64,000 nt of DNA from Peribacillus frigoritolerans (GTDB taxonomy: Bacteria; Bacillota; Bacilli; Bacillales; DSM-1321), in the NCBI RefSeq assembly GCF_001636405.1, contig NZ_KV440950.1, forward strand, positions 2,751,712-2,815,711, read 5' to 3'. A program made the position numbers and the translations under genes. Positions 25,531 through 35,293 of this stretch are shown here, piece after piece. Within the stretch, counting starts at the first letter, position 1. The number at the start of each line of letters is the position of its first letter. The notes beneath the pieces are model-generated. The model saw nothing but the letters and a program-made list of their open reading frames with translations, was not told where the DNA came from and did no database searches.

Positions 25531-26892
25531 TTAGCCCTTTACCACTTCCTGTCCTCGAACATTCCAAGTACATGCAAAGACCACTACTGCCAGTACACAA
25601 GAAATCGTAATTAATGTAAAACCTGCATTCCAGCCTGAAAAGTCAACTACGTATCCCATAATGGCATTAGCCGCTACAGATCCACCTAGATATCCAAATA
25701 AGCCAGTCAGTCCTGCTGCAGTGCCTGCAGCTTTTTTAGGAACTAAATCAAGTGCTTGCAGACCTATTAACATTACTGGTCCATAAATTAAGAATCCAAT
25801 CGCAATTAGGGATATAATATCAATCATTGGGTTGCCTGCAGGGTTAAACCAATAAACAAGGACTGCGATTAATACTCCTAGCATGAAGACAACGCCAGCA
25901 GGTCCCCGACGGCCTTTAAAAACTTTATCAGAGATATAGCCGCATAATAAAGTACCCGGAATACCAGCCCATTCGTATAAGAAATAAGCCGTACTGGACT
26001 CGTCCATGTTGAAGCCCTTTTCTTCGCTTAAATAGGTTGGTGCCCAATCAAGTACCCCATAACGGACGAAATAGACAAAGATGTTTGCAATCGCAATCGC
26101 CCAGACCCATTTGTTATTTAATACATATTTAAATAATATCTCTTTTGTTGTCAGTTCTGTTTCAAACGTTTTTTTCATTTTATTTGGAAAATCATTACGA
26201 TACTCTTCAATCGGCGGCAATCCAACTGATTGTGGTGTATCACGTATCAAGATAAATGATATGATTGCTATTAATATGGCAACTAGAGCAGGTAGTATAA
26301 AAATTCCTTCATAACCTGCATATGAAGAACCCATTAATGTTGCAAATATGGAGACACCTGCAATTGCCAATGGTGCCATTAAGCCACCACCCACATTGTG
26401 GGCAACATTCCAAATTGCCGTTTTCCCTCCTCTTTCACTTACACTGAACCAGTGGACAAGGACTCTCCCTGATGGAGGCCAACCCATTCCTTGAAACCAC
26501 CCATTAATGAATAACATGATGAACATGATTGTAACCGATGATGTGAAAAATGGAACAAGTCCCATAAGTAAGCTGACGATTCCAGCAAGTATCAAACCTA
26601 CTGGCAAGAAATACCTCGCGTTACTTCGGTCTGACACAGTCCCCATTACAAACTTACTTATCCCATATGAAATCGAGATAGCTGATAATGCAAGACCTAG
26701 CTCTCCAGTTGTATAGCCTTCCTCCTTTAAATATGGCATTGCCATGGAAAAGTTTTTACGAATTAAATAATACGCTGCATATCCAATGAAGATACCGATG
26801 AAAACTTGTAATCTGAGTTTCTTATATTCAGAATCTATTTTTCCTTCCGGTAATCTTTCAACTGGTAGAGCTGGCTTAAATAATTTGAGCAT
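25531..26892 (-). CDS. glpT: Glycerol-3-phosphate:phosphate antiporter
   Basis: A 453-residue MFS transporter of the organophosphate:Pi antiporter family with about 12 membrane helices. Sequence is close to B. subtilis Glp[21 protein letters not shown] at the first helix, GMGWPPSGR, and [18 protein letters not shown] in the central loop. It imports glycerol-3-phosphate from outside. ATG 26892 has AAGGAGGA upstream; an open extension before it is not supported. No glpQ neighbour is present, unlike in B. subtilis. Confidence 0.93.
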   Translation of the reverse strand: MLKLFKPALPVERLPEGKIDSEYKKLRLQVFIGIFIGYAAYYLIRKNFSMAMPYLKEEGYTTGELGLALSAISISYGISKFVMGTVSDRSNARYFLPVGLILAGIVSLLMGLVPFFTSSVTIMFIMLFINGWFQGMGWPPSGRVLVHWFSVSERGGKTAIWNVAHNVGGGLMAPLAIAGVSIFATLMGSSYAGYEGIFILPALVAILIAIISFILIRDTPQSVGLPPIEEYRNDFPNKMKKTFETELTTKEILFKYVLNNKWVWAIAIANIFVYFVRYGVLDWAPTYLSEEKGFNMDESSTAYFLYEWAGIPGTLLCGYISDKVFKGRRGPAGVVFMLGVLIAVLVYWFNPAGNPMIDIISLIAIGFLIYGPVMLIGLQALDLVPKKAAGTAAGLTGLFGYLGGSVAANAIMGYVVDFSGWNAGFTLITISCVLAVVVFACTWNVRGQEVVKG

Positions 26893-27369
26893 CCAATTCC
26901 TCCTTAATATGATATTTTTGAACCTAATTAAATAAAGTAATGATGATGATACATAAAAAAAACCCATACCAAAATAGTAACCTTTTTGTTAAAAGGTCCT
27001 ATTAAAGCATGAGTCTCCAAATCTCCACCATCGTTAACTTGTAATAATTATACTATCTTCATAAGAAAACGCTGTCAACATTTTTTTGTGCCCATTCGGA
27101 CAAAGAAGGAACCATTGACTTCAAGTTACTGACTGAGTCCTTTTTGGCATCAGTTTTAGATCAGGATAAAATGTGGCTCACTTGAAATGGCTTAATCGGT
27201 TAATCTTTTCATTTGAAAATTTTTTCTGAACGAATGGTATGTGTCCAAAGTTCCAATGAATATTAATGGTAATGGTAAAAACCCAAATGGAATGACATGC
27301 GCAATTTTTCATCTTTTTTAGATTGTCAAAATGATGTAATCGTCATTTCCATATGGAAGGGAGGATATT
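26893..27369. other. Intergenic region, 477 bp, glpT leader
   Basis: A weak hairpin (ACCTTTT / AAAAGGT, 26980-26996) and a run of eight T residues (26950-26957, minus strand) lie 60-100 bases before glpT. They could belong to a GlpP-type antitermination leader, but I cannot confirm the fold. The remainder up to the next gene shows nothing recognisable. Confidence 0.35.
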
Positions 27370-27906
27370 TTGAAACAAGTGAATCGTTTTATCCGAAGCG
27401 TTACATTTCTAATGCTCGCATTTCTCATGTTTAGTGTGCAGGCTGCTTATGCTTCAACAGATTCAATATCATCGCAATCCACGCCAGACCTTTTGATTCG
27501 GCAAATCATGGGTTTAGCCTACGAATCACAACAATCCATTAGCAGTGGACCATTTTCTGTAGGTGATTCGTTGAAGAAAGTGGAAAAAGCCTGGGGTGAA
27601 CCGGAAGATTTAAGTACCGTTGCAGCCAATTATTGGAGCCGGAATGTCCGATTCCTCTATGACGGTTCAACAGGTAGAAAGACGATTACCGCCATTGATG
27701 ATTTTGATCCGCAATTGCAAACCATTCATTTATCCATGTTGAAGGAATTGATCGGTGAACCGGTAAGTGAAGTGGAGCAAGAAGGGAATTACTATGTCAC
27801 TTATACCGATTACGCAAATTATAAAGTGGTCTTCGTGTTTGAAAGCGCCTGGATTGACCCAAATCCAAGATTGAATATGTATACGGTTGAATTCGCACCA
27901 GATTAA
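27370..27906 (+). CDS. yjgB: YjgB family (DUF4309) secreted protein
   Basis: A 178-residue exported protein. A signal peptide covers residues 1-29 (VNRFIRSVTFLMLAFLMFSV, cleavage after AYA-S). The mature part holds the DUF4309 pattern: GPFSVGDSLKKVEKAWGEPEDLS, then AANYWSRNVRFLYD, and LKELIGEPVSEVEQEGNYYVTY. DUF4309 function is unknown; B. subtilis YjgB is a similar length. TTG start behind GGGAGGAT. Confidence 0.82.
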   Translation: MKQVNRFIRSVTFLMLAFLMFSVQAAYASTDSISSQSTPDLLIRQIMGLAYESQQSISSGPFSVGDSLKKVEKAWGEPEDLSTVAANYWSRNVRFLYDGSTGRKTITAIDDFDPQLQTIHLSMLKELIGEPVSEVEQEGNYYVTYTDYANYKVVFVFESAWIDPNPRLNMYTVEFAPD

Positions 27907-28016
27907 TAAGTAATTCTGATCCTGAACCTTCTTTAATTGTAGAAAATGAAGAAACTGTAAAAGATACGGAAGAATAATCTTTGCCTAAAAAAAGTCCCAG
28001 CGATTAAGCTGGGTCT

Positions 28017-28260
28017 GAGTTTGTAGACCAAAAGGGTTGCATCTGAATTTTAAGCAAAGTTTGATTGGAACGGAGGGTACGAGACTCCTGCGGGAAAAGC
28101 GCTTCCAAGGGAGACCCCACTGGCGCCAAGAGCGCCGAGGGAGGCTCCCCGACCGCCCGCGGAAAGCGAGTGCCTGAAGTGGAAATCAACGCTTATATTT
28201 TTACACTCCCTCAAAAAAATGTAGGCATTCTATATTTGTATCGAGTTTGTCTAAATCTGT
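28017..28260 (-). repeat. GC-rich intergenic repeat, copy 5 (reverse orientation)
   Basis: Reverse complement contains CACTTCAGGCACTCGCTTTC, CGCGGGCGGTCGGGGAGCC, AGTGGGGTCTCCCTTGG and TTTTCCCGCAGGAGTCTCG. The ends carry TTTGTAGACC at the left and GTTTGTCTAAAT at the right. A partial hairpin (CCCAGC-GATTAA-GCTGGG at 27998-28015) precedes it and a CCCAGCAATAAA fragment follows it. Frames read through this repeat are not genes. Confidence 0.75.
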
Positions 28261-28275
28261 GGCCCAGCAATAAAA

Positions 28276-28309
28276 AATGATCGTCCCTTTTTTACAGGGG
28301 CGATTCTTT
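28276..28309 (+). terminator. Possible terminator after the repeat
   Basis: Stem GATCGTCCC / GGGGCGATT with a short T-rich tail. Confidence 0.45.
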
Positions 28310-28440
28310 GCTGTTATTATCTTTAAATGGTTTCTTACACCGGGAGAATTTTGTTCAAGAATCTAATTTTACCGTTCTATTCAGTATTGTTCAGACATAC
28401 ATTACAAAGATGTAAATAGAATGATTAAGGGGGAACTGCT

Positions 28441-28884
28441 TTGTCAGAAGGTGTGCATAGTATCATATTACCTGTTTCCAAAAAAACGGTATGGGGTTTT
28501 GTAAGTAGCATAGATCGTTGGGCACCTCTAGTCCCAGGATATATCAATCATGAGATGATAAATGAGCGGACACTTATTTGGGAGTTTAAAAGCGATTTGG
28601 GACTAATGAAGAAGAAAATTAAACTGGAAGTGAATATATTGGAATGGATTGAACCAGATAAGGTAACATTTAAGCTTAAGGGATTAAATGAAAAATTTGA
28701 TGGGCATGGCTATTTTTTAGCGGAAGAGTGCGGAATTGGACAGACTAAAATGACTGGCTGCCTGGCGATTACGGCAAAAGGCGCTAAAGCCCCTATCGTC
28801 AATGCTTTGTTAAAAACCTACGTTCCCCAAATGACGATCGAGTTTTCTGAGGCAGTTGCACAAAGTCTTCTTGTACAAAAATAG
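28441..28884 (+). CDS. CoxG-like SRPBCC family protein
   Basis: A 147-residue protein with the START-like SRPBCC fold pattern: an N-terminal strand followed by PVSKKTVWGFVSSIDRWAPLVPGY, then alternating strands, and a long C-terminal helix (NALLKTYVPQMTIEFSEAVAQ). It resembles the CoxG (carbon monoxide dehydrogenase accessory) subgroup, but no CODH genes are nearby, so it is a generic lipid- or hydrophobic-ligand-binding candidate. TTG start behind AAGGGGGAA. Confidence 0.75.
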   Translation: MSEGVHSIILPVSKKTVWGFVSSIDRWAPLVPGYINHEMINERTLIWEFKSDLGLMKKKIKLEVNILEWIEPDKVTFKLKGLNEKFDGHGYFLAEECGIGQTKMTGCLAITAKGAKAPIVNALLKTYVPQMTIEFSEAVAQSLLVQK

Positions 28885-28919
28885 GAATTACATATTGGAG
28901 TTTTATTGGATATTGGCAC

Positions 28920-28950
28920 TTGACAATTATACCTAAGTGGTATGTATTAT
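28920..28950 (+). promoter_or_regulatory. Promoter with embedded palindromic operator of the CstR-like gene
   Basis: TTGACA (28920-28925) and a -10 at TGTATT (17-base spacer) or TATTAT (19-base spacer). The perfect inverted repeat ATACC-TAAGT-GGTAT (28929-28943) occupies the spacer, the kind of site CsoR/CstR regulators bind. It suggests autoregulation. Confidence 0.6.
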
Positions 28951-29051
28951 AAATTGTAAGATTTTTATCAAACCTTCATTTCGTCTGAAAGGGTTTTATG
29001 ATGGATGTCTGGATAGGATTCATAAGTAATAGGCAGGGTAGGAGGCCTCAC

Positions 29052-29315
29052 ATGGAGTACGATAAGCAGGTTAAAAATAGAGTGAAGCGAATTGAAGGAC
29101 AGCTTCGTGGGATTTTGAAAATGATGGAGGATAATAAAGATTGCAGGGATGTAGTAACTCAGTTATCTGCAACCAGATCTGCAATCGATCGGACAATTGG
29201 GGTAATAGTAAGTTCCAATCTTGTTGAATGCGTCCGGGAGGCTAATGAATCCGGAGAAAAGAATCCTGAAGAGCTAGTGAAAGAAGCTGTGAATTTATTA
29301 GTGAAAAGCCGGTAA
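29052..29315 (+). CDS. CsoR/FrmR family regulator, CstR (persulfide-sensor) type
   Basis: An all-helical DUF156 regulator of 87 residues. NRVKRIEGQLRGILKMMEDNKDC supplies the first cysteine and VIVSSNLVECVREA the second. The position four residues before the second cysteine is Asn, where copper-sensing CsoR has His. This Cys/Asn/Cys pattern, and the ending EAVNLLVKS, match CstR-type persulfide sensors and not copper sensors. ATG 29052 has AGGAGG seven bases upstream; an upstream in-frame ATG is not supported. No sulfur gene adjoins it, so its targets beyond itself are unknown. Confidence 0.82.
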   Translation: MEYDKQVKNRVKRIEGQLRGILKMMEDNKDCRDVVTQLSATRSAIDRTIGVIVSSNLVECVREANESGEKNPEELVKEAVNLLVKSR

Positions 29316-29414
29316 GCAATTATATTATTGTTAAATAGGAATTTTTAAGAAAAATATTATTAGACTGCCTGGCCAATCTGAGAAATTTTAGTGTCCGGGG
29401 TGGATGGATTTTTT

Positions 29415-29446
29415 AAAATGGGCCTCTCAAGAAGAGGTCCATTTTT
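29415..29446 (+). terminator. Terminator of the CstR-like gene
   Basis: Stem AATGGGCCTCT / AGAGGTCCATT (one mismatch) followed by TTTTT. Confidence 0.75.
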
Positions 29447-29542
29447 GTGAATTCTCTGTTTTCATTTCTGATAAGCAAATCCTTTGATATAAAGAATTTG
29501 CATGGTATCCTTAAAGGGATAAAAATTTAGTGAGGGTATGCT

Positions 29543-31000
29543 ATGGAATTTACGCATGTTACATCGGTTTTGCTCGGCCTCGTCATCATTCTAAATATTT
29601 TATTTGCAACGATTGTCATATTTTTTGAAAGAAGGGAAGCAAGCACGACCTGGGCTTGGTTATTGGTTTTATATTTTTTGCCTGTAGTCGGTTTTATTTT
29701 ATACCTGCTTTTTGGAACAAGTTTAAGGCACGCACACTTATTCCAATGGGAGGATAAGAAGAAGATCGGGATTGAAGAAATCATTGATAAACAGATGGAA
29801 GAGCTTTCAACGAATCATTTTCCTTTTCGTAATGCTTCTTCGAGTAATTATCGTGATTTGATTTATATGCATCTCCGAAACAATGATGCCGTACTTACTG
29901 AAGATAATCAAGTCGATATTTTTACGGAAGGGAAAAATAAGTTTGACCAGCTTTTTAAAGATATCGAAGCGGCCGAAAACCATATACATATACAATATTA
30001 CATCATTCAAAGGGACGGCCTGGGTAAACGATTCATTGAAGCTTTGACTAAAAAAGCGAATGAAGGCGTTAAAGTTCGGCTGCTTTATGACGAACTGGGA
30101 TCTAGAGGGATGACTAAACGTTTCTTCAGGGAATTTAGGCAGGCTGGAGGACGCGTGGAGGCATTCTTTCCATCCAAATTAAAATTTATAAATTTACGAT
30201 TGAATTTCCGTAACCATCGAAAGCTCGTCATCATAGATGGAAAAGTAGGGTATGTTGGAGGCTTTAATGTTGGTGATGAATATTTAGGGCTTAATCCAAA
30301 ATTCGGTTATTGGCGTGATACACACCTTCGTATAGAGGGTTCAGCTGTCAAAGCCATTCAAACTCGGTTTATCCTGGATTGGAATCAGGCATCAAAGCAT
30401 CATGATATAACTTATCAGCCTCATTATTTCCCTATTGTAGAGACTCAAGGGAATATAGATTTGCAAATAGTGACAAGTGGGCCGGATTCTGAATGGGAAC
30501 AAATTAAAAATGGCTATATTAAATTAATTTCATCAGCAAAGAAATCGATTCTCATTCAAACACCTTACTTCATACCGGATGCCAGTTTATTGGATGCACT
30601 CAGGATTGCCAGCTTATCAGGGGTGGATGTAAAAATCATGATTCCGAATAAACCTGATCATCTTTTTGTTTATTGGGCAACGACTTACAATGCAGGGCAG
30701 TTATTAAGAGCGGGTGCTAAAGTATACATCTATGATAACGGCTTTATTCATGCGAAGATGATCGTGGTGGACGAAGAGGTCTCCTCGGTGGGGACAGCTA
30801 ACATTGATGTCCGTAGTTTTAAATTGAACTTTGAAGTCAATGCCTTCATTTATGATGAAGGAATGGCCGAAACACTGACCAGGATTTTTTATAAGGATGT
30901 CGAAGTATGCAGGCAGCTTACAATTGAAGAGTTTGAAAATCGTTCAAAGTGGATTCGTTTTAAAGAGTCCATTGCAAGGCTGGTATCACCAATATTATAA
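29543..31000 (+). CDS. cls: Cardiolipin synthase
   Basis: A 485-residue phospholipase D-superfamily enzyme that condenses two phosphatidylglycerols into cardiolipin at the membrane. Two N-terminal membrane segments (residues 8-28 and 37-57) precede two HKD catalytic motifs: H225-K227-D232 (NHRKLVIIDG) and H403-K405-D410 (IHAKMIVVDEE). Length matches Bacillus ClsA/YwnE-type enzymes. The ATG at 29543 follows GTGAGGGTA. Confidence 0.94.
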   Translation: MEFTHVTSVLLGLVIILNILFATIVIFFERREASTTWAWLLVLYFLPVVGFILYLLFGTSLRHAHLFQWEDKKKIGIEEIIDKQMEELSTNHFPFRNASSSNYRDLIYMHLRNNDAVLTEDNQVDIFTEGKNKFDQLFKDIEAAENHIHIQYYIIQRDGLGKRFIEALTKKANEGVKVRLLYDELGSRGMTKRFFREFRQAGGRVEAFFPSKLKFINLRLNFRNHRKLVIIDGKVGYVGGFNVGDEYLGLNPKFGYWRDTHLRIEGSAVKAIQTRFILDWNQASKHHDITYQPHYFPIVETQGNIDLQIVTSGPDSEWEQIKNGYIKLISSAKKSILIQTPYFIPDASLLDALRIASLSGVDVKIMIPNKPDHLFVYWATTYNAGQLLRAGAKVYIYDNGFIHAKMIVVDEEVSSVGTANIDVRSFKLNFEVNAFIYDEGMAETLTRIFYKDVEVCRQLTIEEFENRSKWIRFKESIARLVSPIL

Positions 31001-31035
31001 TATTTTAAATAATCGAACCATTACTACATGGTCTG

Positions 31036-31265
31036 TTCAGACTGTAGACAAAATCGAAAAATCGAGTTTGCCTGCAGTTTTTTTTCCTTGAAAAATAGTA
31101 CGGAGCTTGATTTCAGAAATCCATTCCCTTTCAGTTGTAGACCATTGTTATTCATTGAGTTGCAAAATCGTTGACTTCCTCTCCAGGCACTCGCTTTCCA
31201 CTGCGGGGTCTCCCTAGGACGCGTTTTCCCGCAGGAGTCTCGCACACCCACTCCAATCAGCTTTG
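31036..31265 (+). repeat. GC-rich intergenic repeat, copy 6
   Basis: It begins CAGACTGTAGACAAA, like copy 3. It contains CCAGGCACTCGCTTTCCAC, GCGGGGTCTCCCTAGGACGC and TTTTCCCGCAGGAGTCTCGC. The left part forms the cls terminator hairpin. No gene is supported up to 31449. Confidence 0.75.
31041..31088 (+). terminator. cls terminator
   Basis: Stem ACTGTAGACAAA / TTTGCCTGCAGT followed by a long T run; sequence relative of the hairpin at 8212-8251. Confidence 0.85.
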
Positions 31266-31449
31266 CTTTATTTTAGATGGAACTTCTTATGTCTCAAAGT
31301 CAAATAATTGAGGCTTCCTGCATTTTTAAAACAATACGGAGCTTTATTTCATAAAACAGTAGTCTTATCTTAAAAACACGGTTTGTGGTGAGACCATTCT
31401 GAACTCGATTTTGGTACAATAGTTTATATCCAGAAAAGGGGGAAAAGCC

Positions 31450-32199
31450 GTGAAAACGTTTATAATCACAGGAGCTTCAAAAGGTTTAGGTGCTGCCATC
31501 GCCAAAGGGTGTTTGCAGGCGAGTGATCATTGCATTTTAGTTTCCCGGACGGCCCATCCTGAAATGCAGCGGATGGCTGACCGTTCCGGGACGAAACTTA
31601 CATTTATTTCGCTGGACTTGAATGAAACAGAAAAGTTACCTTCCTTAGTCAATGATGTTCTTGCTGCCGTCGATGAAACAAGTGACATTTATTTCATTAA
31701 TAATGCAGGTGTCATTGAACCTATTAAGCCGGTAGGAAACCTTGGTATAGTAAATTTGGAAACGAGCATGCGGGTGAATTTCATGGCACCCATCGTATTG
31801 GCTGATGAATTCGTTAAACAGACAAAGGAATGGAACAGAAAGAAGGTATTGGTCAACATATCTTCAGGAGCAGCAAAAAATCCTTATCATGGCTGGGCAG
31901 CCTATTGCAGTACTAAGGCTGGGCTGGAAATGTTTACACGGGTTGCAGGGTTGGAACAGGATAAAACGTCTTTTCCTACGTCTCTCATTTCTTTTTCACC
32001 AGGTGTAATGGATACGGAGATGCAAGGGACAATCCGGTCAGCAGACGAACGGGACTTTGCCGATCGAGACAAATTTCATGAATATAAAGAGAAGGGCATA
32101 TTAAGAAGCCCCGAATTTGTGGCAGATAAACTTTTGCAGCTGCTTGAAGCAGAAGATTTGGAGAATGGGAAGTTCTACGACATTAAGAATTTACTTTGA
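31450..32199 (+). CDS. yueD: SDR family reductase, (S)-benzoin-forming benzil reductase (YueD) type
   Basis: A 249-residue short-chain dehydrogenase with an N-terminal NADP-binding TGASKGLG, NNAG at about residue 88, catalytic Ser in NISSGAA and YCSTKAG (Tyr/Lys). The pattern, including SFSPGVMDTEMQ, follows B. subtilis YueD, which reduces benzil; the natural substrate is unknown. GTG start at 31450 behind AGGGGGAA. Monocistronic. Confidence 0.85.
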   Translation: MKTFIITGASKGLGAAIAKGCLQASDHCILVSRTAHPEMQRMADRSGTKLTFISLDLNETEKLPSLVNDVLAAVDETSDIYFINNAGVIEPIKPVGNLGIVNLETSMRVNFMAPIVLADEFVKQTKEWNRKKVLVNISSGAAKNPYHGWAAYCSTKAGLEMFTRVAGLEQDKTSFPTSLISFSPGVMDTEMQGTIRSADERDFADRDKFHEYKEKGILRSPEFVADKLLQLLEAEDLENGKFYDIKNLL

Positions 32200-32247
32200 T
32201 GCATAGGAGAACATGAAACGAAAAATCAATTGATGGCTTATAGCGCA

Positions 32248-32279
32248 GGGGGTGTCCCTTTGGACAGCCTCTTTTTTTT
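32248..32279 (+). terminator. Terminator of the yueD-like gene
   Basis: A GC-rich hairpin (GGGTGTCC / GGACAGCC with a bulge) followed by eight T residues. Confidence 0.65.
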
Positions 32280-32392
32280 GTGATCCTTTATTCCATAAAA
32301 AAAACGAATCATCATTAGGAAATGTGATAATTCGTTCTATCCAATTACCTGAATAACATAAACTTTTTTGGAGGGAGTTTGGAGGGTTTTGA

Positions 32393-33655
32393 ATGACGAT
32401 CATTATTGTGAAAAAAGGTGACAGCCTTTGGGAAATTGCCTCGAAAAATAAAGTTGCCCCATCGAGGATAATTGAAGTCAACGGATTGGAATCAACAACT
32501 TTGGTTCCTGGTCTGGCATTGTATATACCTAATGAAAAAGCGGTGAATCGAAGGTATCTAATTAAAAGTCAGGATACCCTTACTAGAATCGGCAGTCGTT
32601 TTGGTACGAGTGCAGCGGCAATCAAGGAGGCAAACCCAGGAATCTCTGAAAACTCGCTAAAAGTCGGTACGGAAATATTGATACCGTCTCCTTACAAAAA
32701 TCAATTGATTACGCTGGGTTTTGCCTTCCCGACTTCAGGTGGAGTCGTATTTGAAACACTTGAGCAGAATGGTGATAAATTATCCTATTTAGCCATCGTC
32801 GCTTATTCGTTTACAAGGGAAGGGCATGCGTACGTTGATGGAGATGATCTCCCGCTTATCGCGAAATGCGAACAGACAGGGGTGAAGCCGCTACTGATGA
32901 TCCGAAACTTTCAAGATGGAGATTTCGATGCTGATTTGGCTGGTGATGTCCTTGCCAGTTCAGTATACAGAGCGAATTTAATCAATAGTATGCTGACTTT
33001 CGTTAGGCAGAAAGGCTATGGGGGTGTCAGCATGGACATCGAATTCATCCCACCTGCCAGGCGTTCCGATTATGTGCTTTTTTTAAAAGAATTAAAGGAG
33101 GGTTTGAACGAACTGATCCTGCATGTGAACGTACATGCAAAAACAGCGGATAATCCTGATAATCGAATTGTAGGCGGGCATGATTATCGGGGGATCGGAG
33201 AGGCAGCTGACCTTGTTGCCGTGATGACCATTGACTATGGGTATCCGACTGGACCGCCTGAACCCATTTCCCCACTTTGGTGGGTGGGAGAGGTTCTTCG
33301 TTATGCTTTGTTGAATATTCCTGAATATAAACTGCAGTCGGCATTTCCTATGTATGGATACGATTGGATAGTACCGAGCCACGAGACGAAAGCTTTATCA
33401 GCTCAAAATGCTCAAAACCTTGCCATTGCAACTGGTGCTGAAATAAATTTTGACACCTCAGCCGCTTCACCTTTCTATTCCTACAGAAGAGAGAATTCGA
33501 ATCATGTCGTTTGGTTTGAAGATATACGATCGATAAGTGCAAAATATGAAATGATTGATGCATATGAACTGATAGGTGCAACTTATTGGCAGATTGGTTT
33601 GGAATTCCCGCAGAATTGGGAGTTTATAGATAATAATATTTGGATTATCAAATAG
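32393..33655 (+). CDS. LysM-GH18 spore cortex/germination hydrolase, YaaH/SleL-like
   Basis: A 420-residue protein. Two N-terminal LysM peptidoglycan-binding modules (about residues 3-46 and 54-98) are followed by a glycoside hydrolase 18 domain. The GH18 catalytic motif GGVSMDIEF places the acid at E217, with D215 in the DxE pair. No signal peptide is seen, as in spore-associated YaaH, YdhD and SleL, which reach the spore by mother-cell expression. Likely role: N-acetylglucosaminidase acting on cortex fragments during germination. Confidence 0.9.
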   Translation: MTIIIVKKGDSLWEIASKNKVAPSRIIEVNGLESTTLVPGLALYIPNEKAVNRRYLIKSQDTLTRIGSRFGTSAAAIKEANPGISENSLKVGTEILIPSPYKNQLITLGFAFPTSGGVVFETLEQNGDKLSYLAIVAYSFTREGHAYVDGDDLPLIAKCEQTGVKPLLMIRNFQDGDFDADLAGDVLASSVYRANLINSMLTFVRQKGYGGVSMDIEFIPPARRSDYVLFLKELKEGLNELILHVNVHAKTADNPDNRIVGGHDYRGIGEAADLVAVMTIDYGYPTGPPEPISPLWWVGEVLRYALLNIPEYKLQSAFPMYGYDWIVPSHETKALSAQNAQNLAIATGAEINFDTSAASPFYSYRRENSNHVVWFEDIRSISAKYEMIDAYELIGATYWQIGLEFPQNWEFIDNNIWIIK

Positions 33656-33785
33656 AATGAATGGGTGCAGGCGGTTTATATATTTACTTCCCTTGTTTGG
33701 TTGTACAGCTTTTAACAGAGGCAGGCCAATCATACCGAGAAAGATTTTAAAGAGAGGCAATTGTGTTAAACGGGTCTTGAAACGA

Positions 33786-33825
33786 TAAAAAAGGAGCCAT
33801 GGAAAACCAAGGCTCCTTTTTTTCG
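33786..33825. terminator. Bidirectional terminator between the GH18 gene and MFS gene
   Basis: Stem AAAGGAGCC..TGG / CCA..GGCTCCTTT with a T-run on the plus side and TTTTTATC on the minus side. Confidence 0.88.
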
Positions 33826-33835
33826 TGAATCGAAA

Positions 33836-35077
33836 TCATCTAGGAAGATTAGATGACTTACTTGACGGCGATTGATCACATTGCTTCCCTTGTAAGTCGT
33901 TCCTTTTAAAAGTTGCATAAAGAAAGGCAAGGAATATCAGGGTGGAGGAAAATTGGAACGTTGTTTTGACACTGTATGTTTCCGTTATAAAACCTAATAG
34001 TAAGACAGAGCCGGCAAATGTAAGATTGATGACTGCTCCCCAAACGGCATGAATTTTTGCAAGCGTCTTTTCCGTAGCATGGTCTTGGAATAGCTTGGTA
34101 TAGATCACTTCCCGGATTTGTTCCGGGAGCCCATACAGGCATGCCAGCAGCAAAGCTAATGCAGGAATACTGGTAGTTCCAAAAAGCAGGATCAGCAGTG
34201 CACTGAGAAATAGCCCGAAAGTGATGAAGAATCCAATATGTTTTTCTAGTAACTTGGCAAAACGGATGACGATCAATCCACTGAAAATCATGCCGACAAA
34301 GTAGCTTGTGTTAATGTACCCCCACCATTCCTCACCCAGTTGCAGGTTCTGTTCTACATATATATAGATAACGGCAGCCACCCACACGCTTGAAGCTAAA
34401 GTGGTTATGAAATCAATGGAAATGAGGGTACGGATAGCTGGGATGTGACGAATCGCAACCCATCCGGATTTAATCGAATCCCAGTTTGAAGGAGCGACAG
34501 GGTCCGTCGCTTGTTCAGGGACTTTGATTCTCCCTGTATAGATCGTTGAAACGGCATAAAGCATGACCGTAAGCCAAATGATGAAACTGCTGTTGGTACT
34601 TATCAATAAGACGGAACCTAGTGGCCATCCTGCTACAAATATGGTCTGGGTGATCACATTCAAGAAACCATTCGCTTTCATCCGCTCTTCTTTTGGAACT
34701 AATTGAGGAACCAAAGCTGCGCTAACCGGGGCAGCGATTCCGTCCAATAATGAAATCAAGGCAATGAAGAAAATGACAGCAACAGAAAAACCATGATCGA
34801 AACTTATTATAAAGATTCCTAGGCAAACGAGTAAGATCGTTTTCCACCATTGAGATTGAACGATGATTCTTTTTAAAGGAAACCTGTCGATGACAAGGGG
34901 GGCAAGTAAACTGCTGATGAACCGAAAAATCGTTGTAATGAACGGGAGCAAACTCAAATAGAAGGCAGACCCCGTCAAATTATATAATAGTGAAATCAAC
35001 CCGACTACATAAAAAATATCCCCTAGATTTGCAAATGCCTGACCAATCCAAAGGCATCGAAACGATGTGTTTTTCAT
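33836..35077 (-). CDS. MFS transporter, EntS/macrolide-efflux type
   Basis: A 413-residue major facilitator transporter with about 12 membrane segments. The opening FRCLWIGQAFANLGDIFYVVGL and the loop after helix 2 (LVIDRFPLKRIIVQSQW) are characteristic of the EntS/MefA-like efflux branch. Substrate is unknown. ATG 35077 is chosen because AAAGGATGG precedes it at a good distance; an ATG three codons earlier is too close to that site. Divergent from the ABC exporter. Confidence 0.82.
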   Translation of the reverse strand: MKNTSFRCLWIGQAFANLGDIFYVVGLISLLYNLTGSAFYLSLLPFITTIFRFISSLLAPLVIDRFPLKRIIVQSQWWKTILLVCLGIFIISFDHGFSVAVIFFIALISLLDGIAAPVSAALVPQLVPKEERMKANGFLNVITQTIFVAGWPLGSVLLISTNSSFIIWLTVMLYAVSTIYTGRIKVPEQATDPVAPSNWDSIKSGWVAIRHIPAIRTLISIDFITTLASSVWVAAVIYIYVEQNLQLGEEWWGYINTSYFVGMIFSGLIVIRFAKLLEKHIGFFITFGLFLSALLILLFGTTSIPALALLLACLYGLPEQIREVIYTKLFQDHATEKTLAKIHAVWGAVINLTFAGSVLLLGFITETYSVKTTFQFSSTLIFLAFLYATFKRNDLQGKQCDQSPSSKSSNLPR

Positions 35078-35293
35078 GAATACCATCCTTTACGAAAATA
35101 AGGTTCATGGATATTTAGAATGGTTATTTTTTTACACTGGATTCACTCCTAAATTCAATTGATTGCATGAGCCGGGTTGGCTTTTTTTATAAATGATTTT
35201 ACCATAATATGAACGTGGGCGTTCTGAAATGCTTGCTCAATATGGAATATGGAATTATACTCCTTAATATATGTAAAAAAGGAGAAAAATTTG

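Noticed and set aside
26940..27000. GlpP-type antiterminator leader before glpT
   Set aside because: A weak hairpin and a T-run are present, but they are not adjacent in the way a terminator needs and no anti-terminator fold could be drawn confidently.
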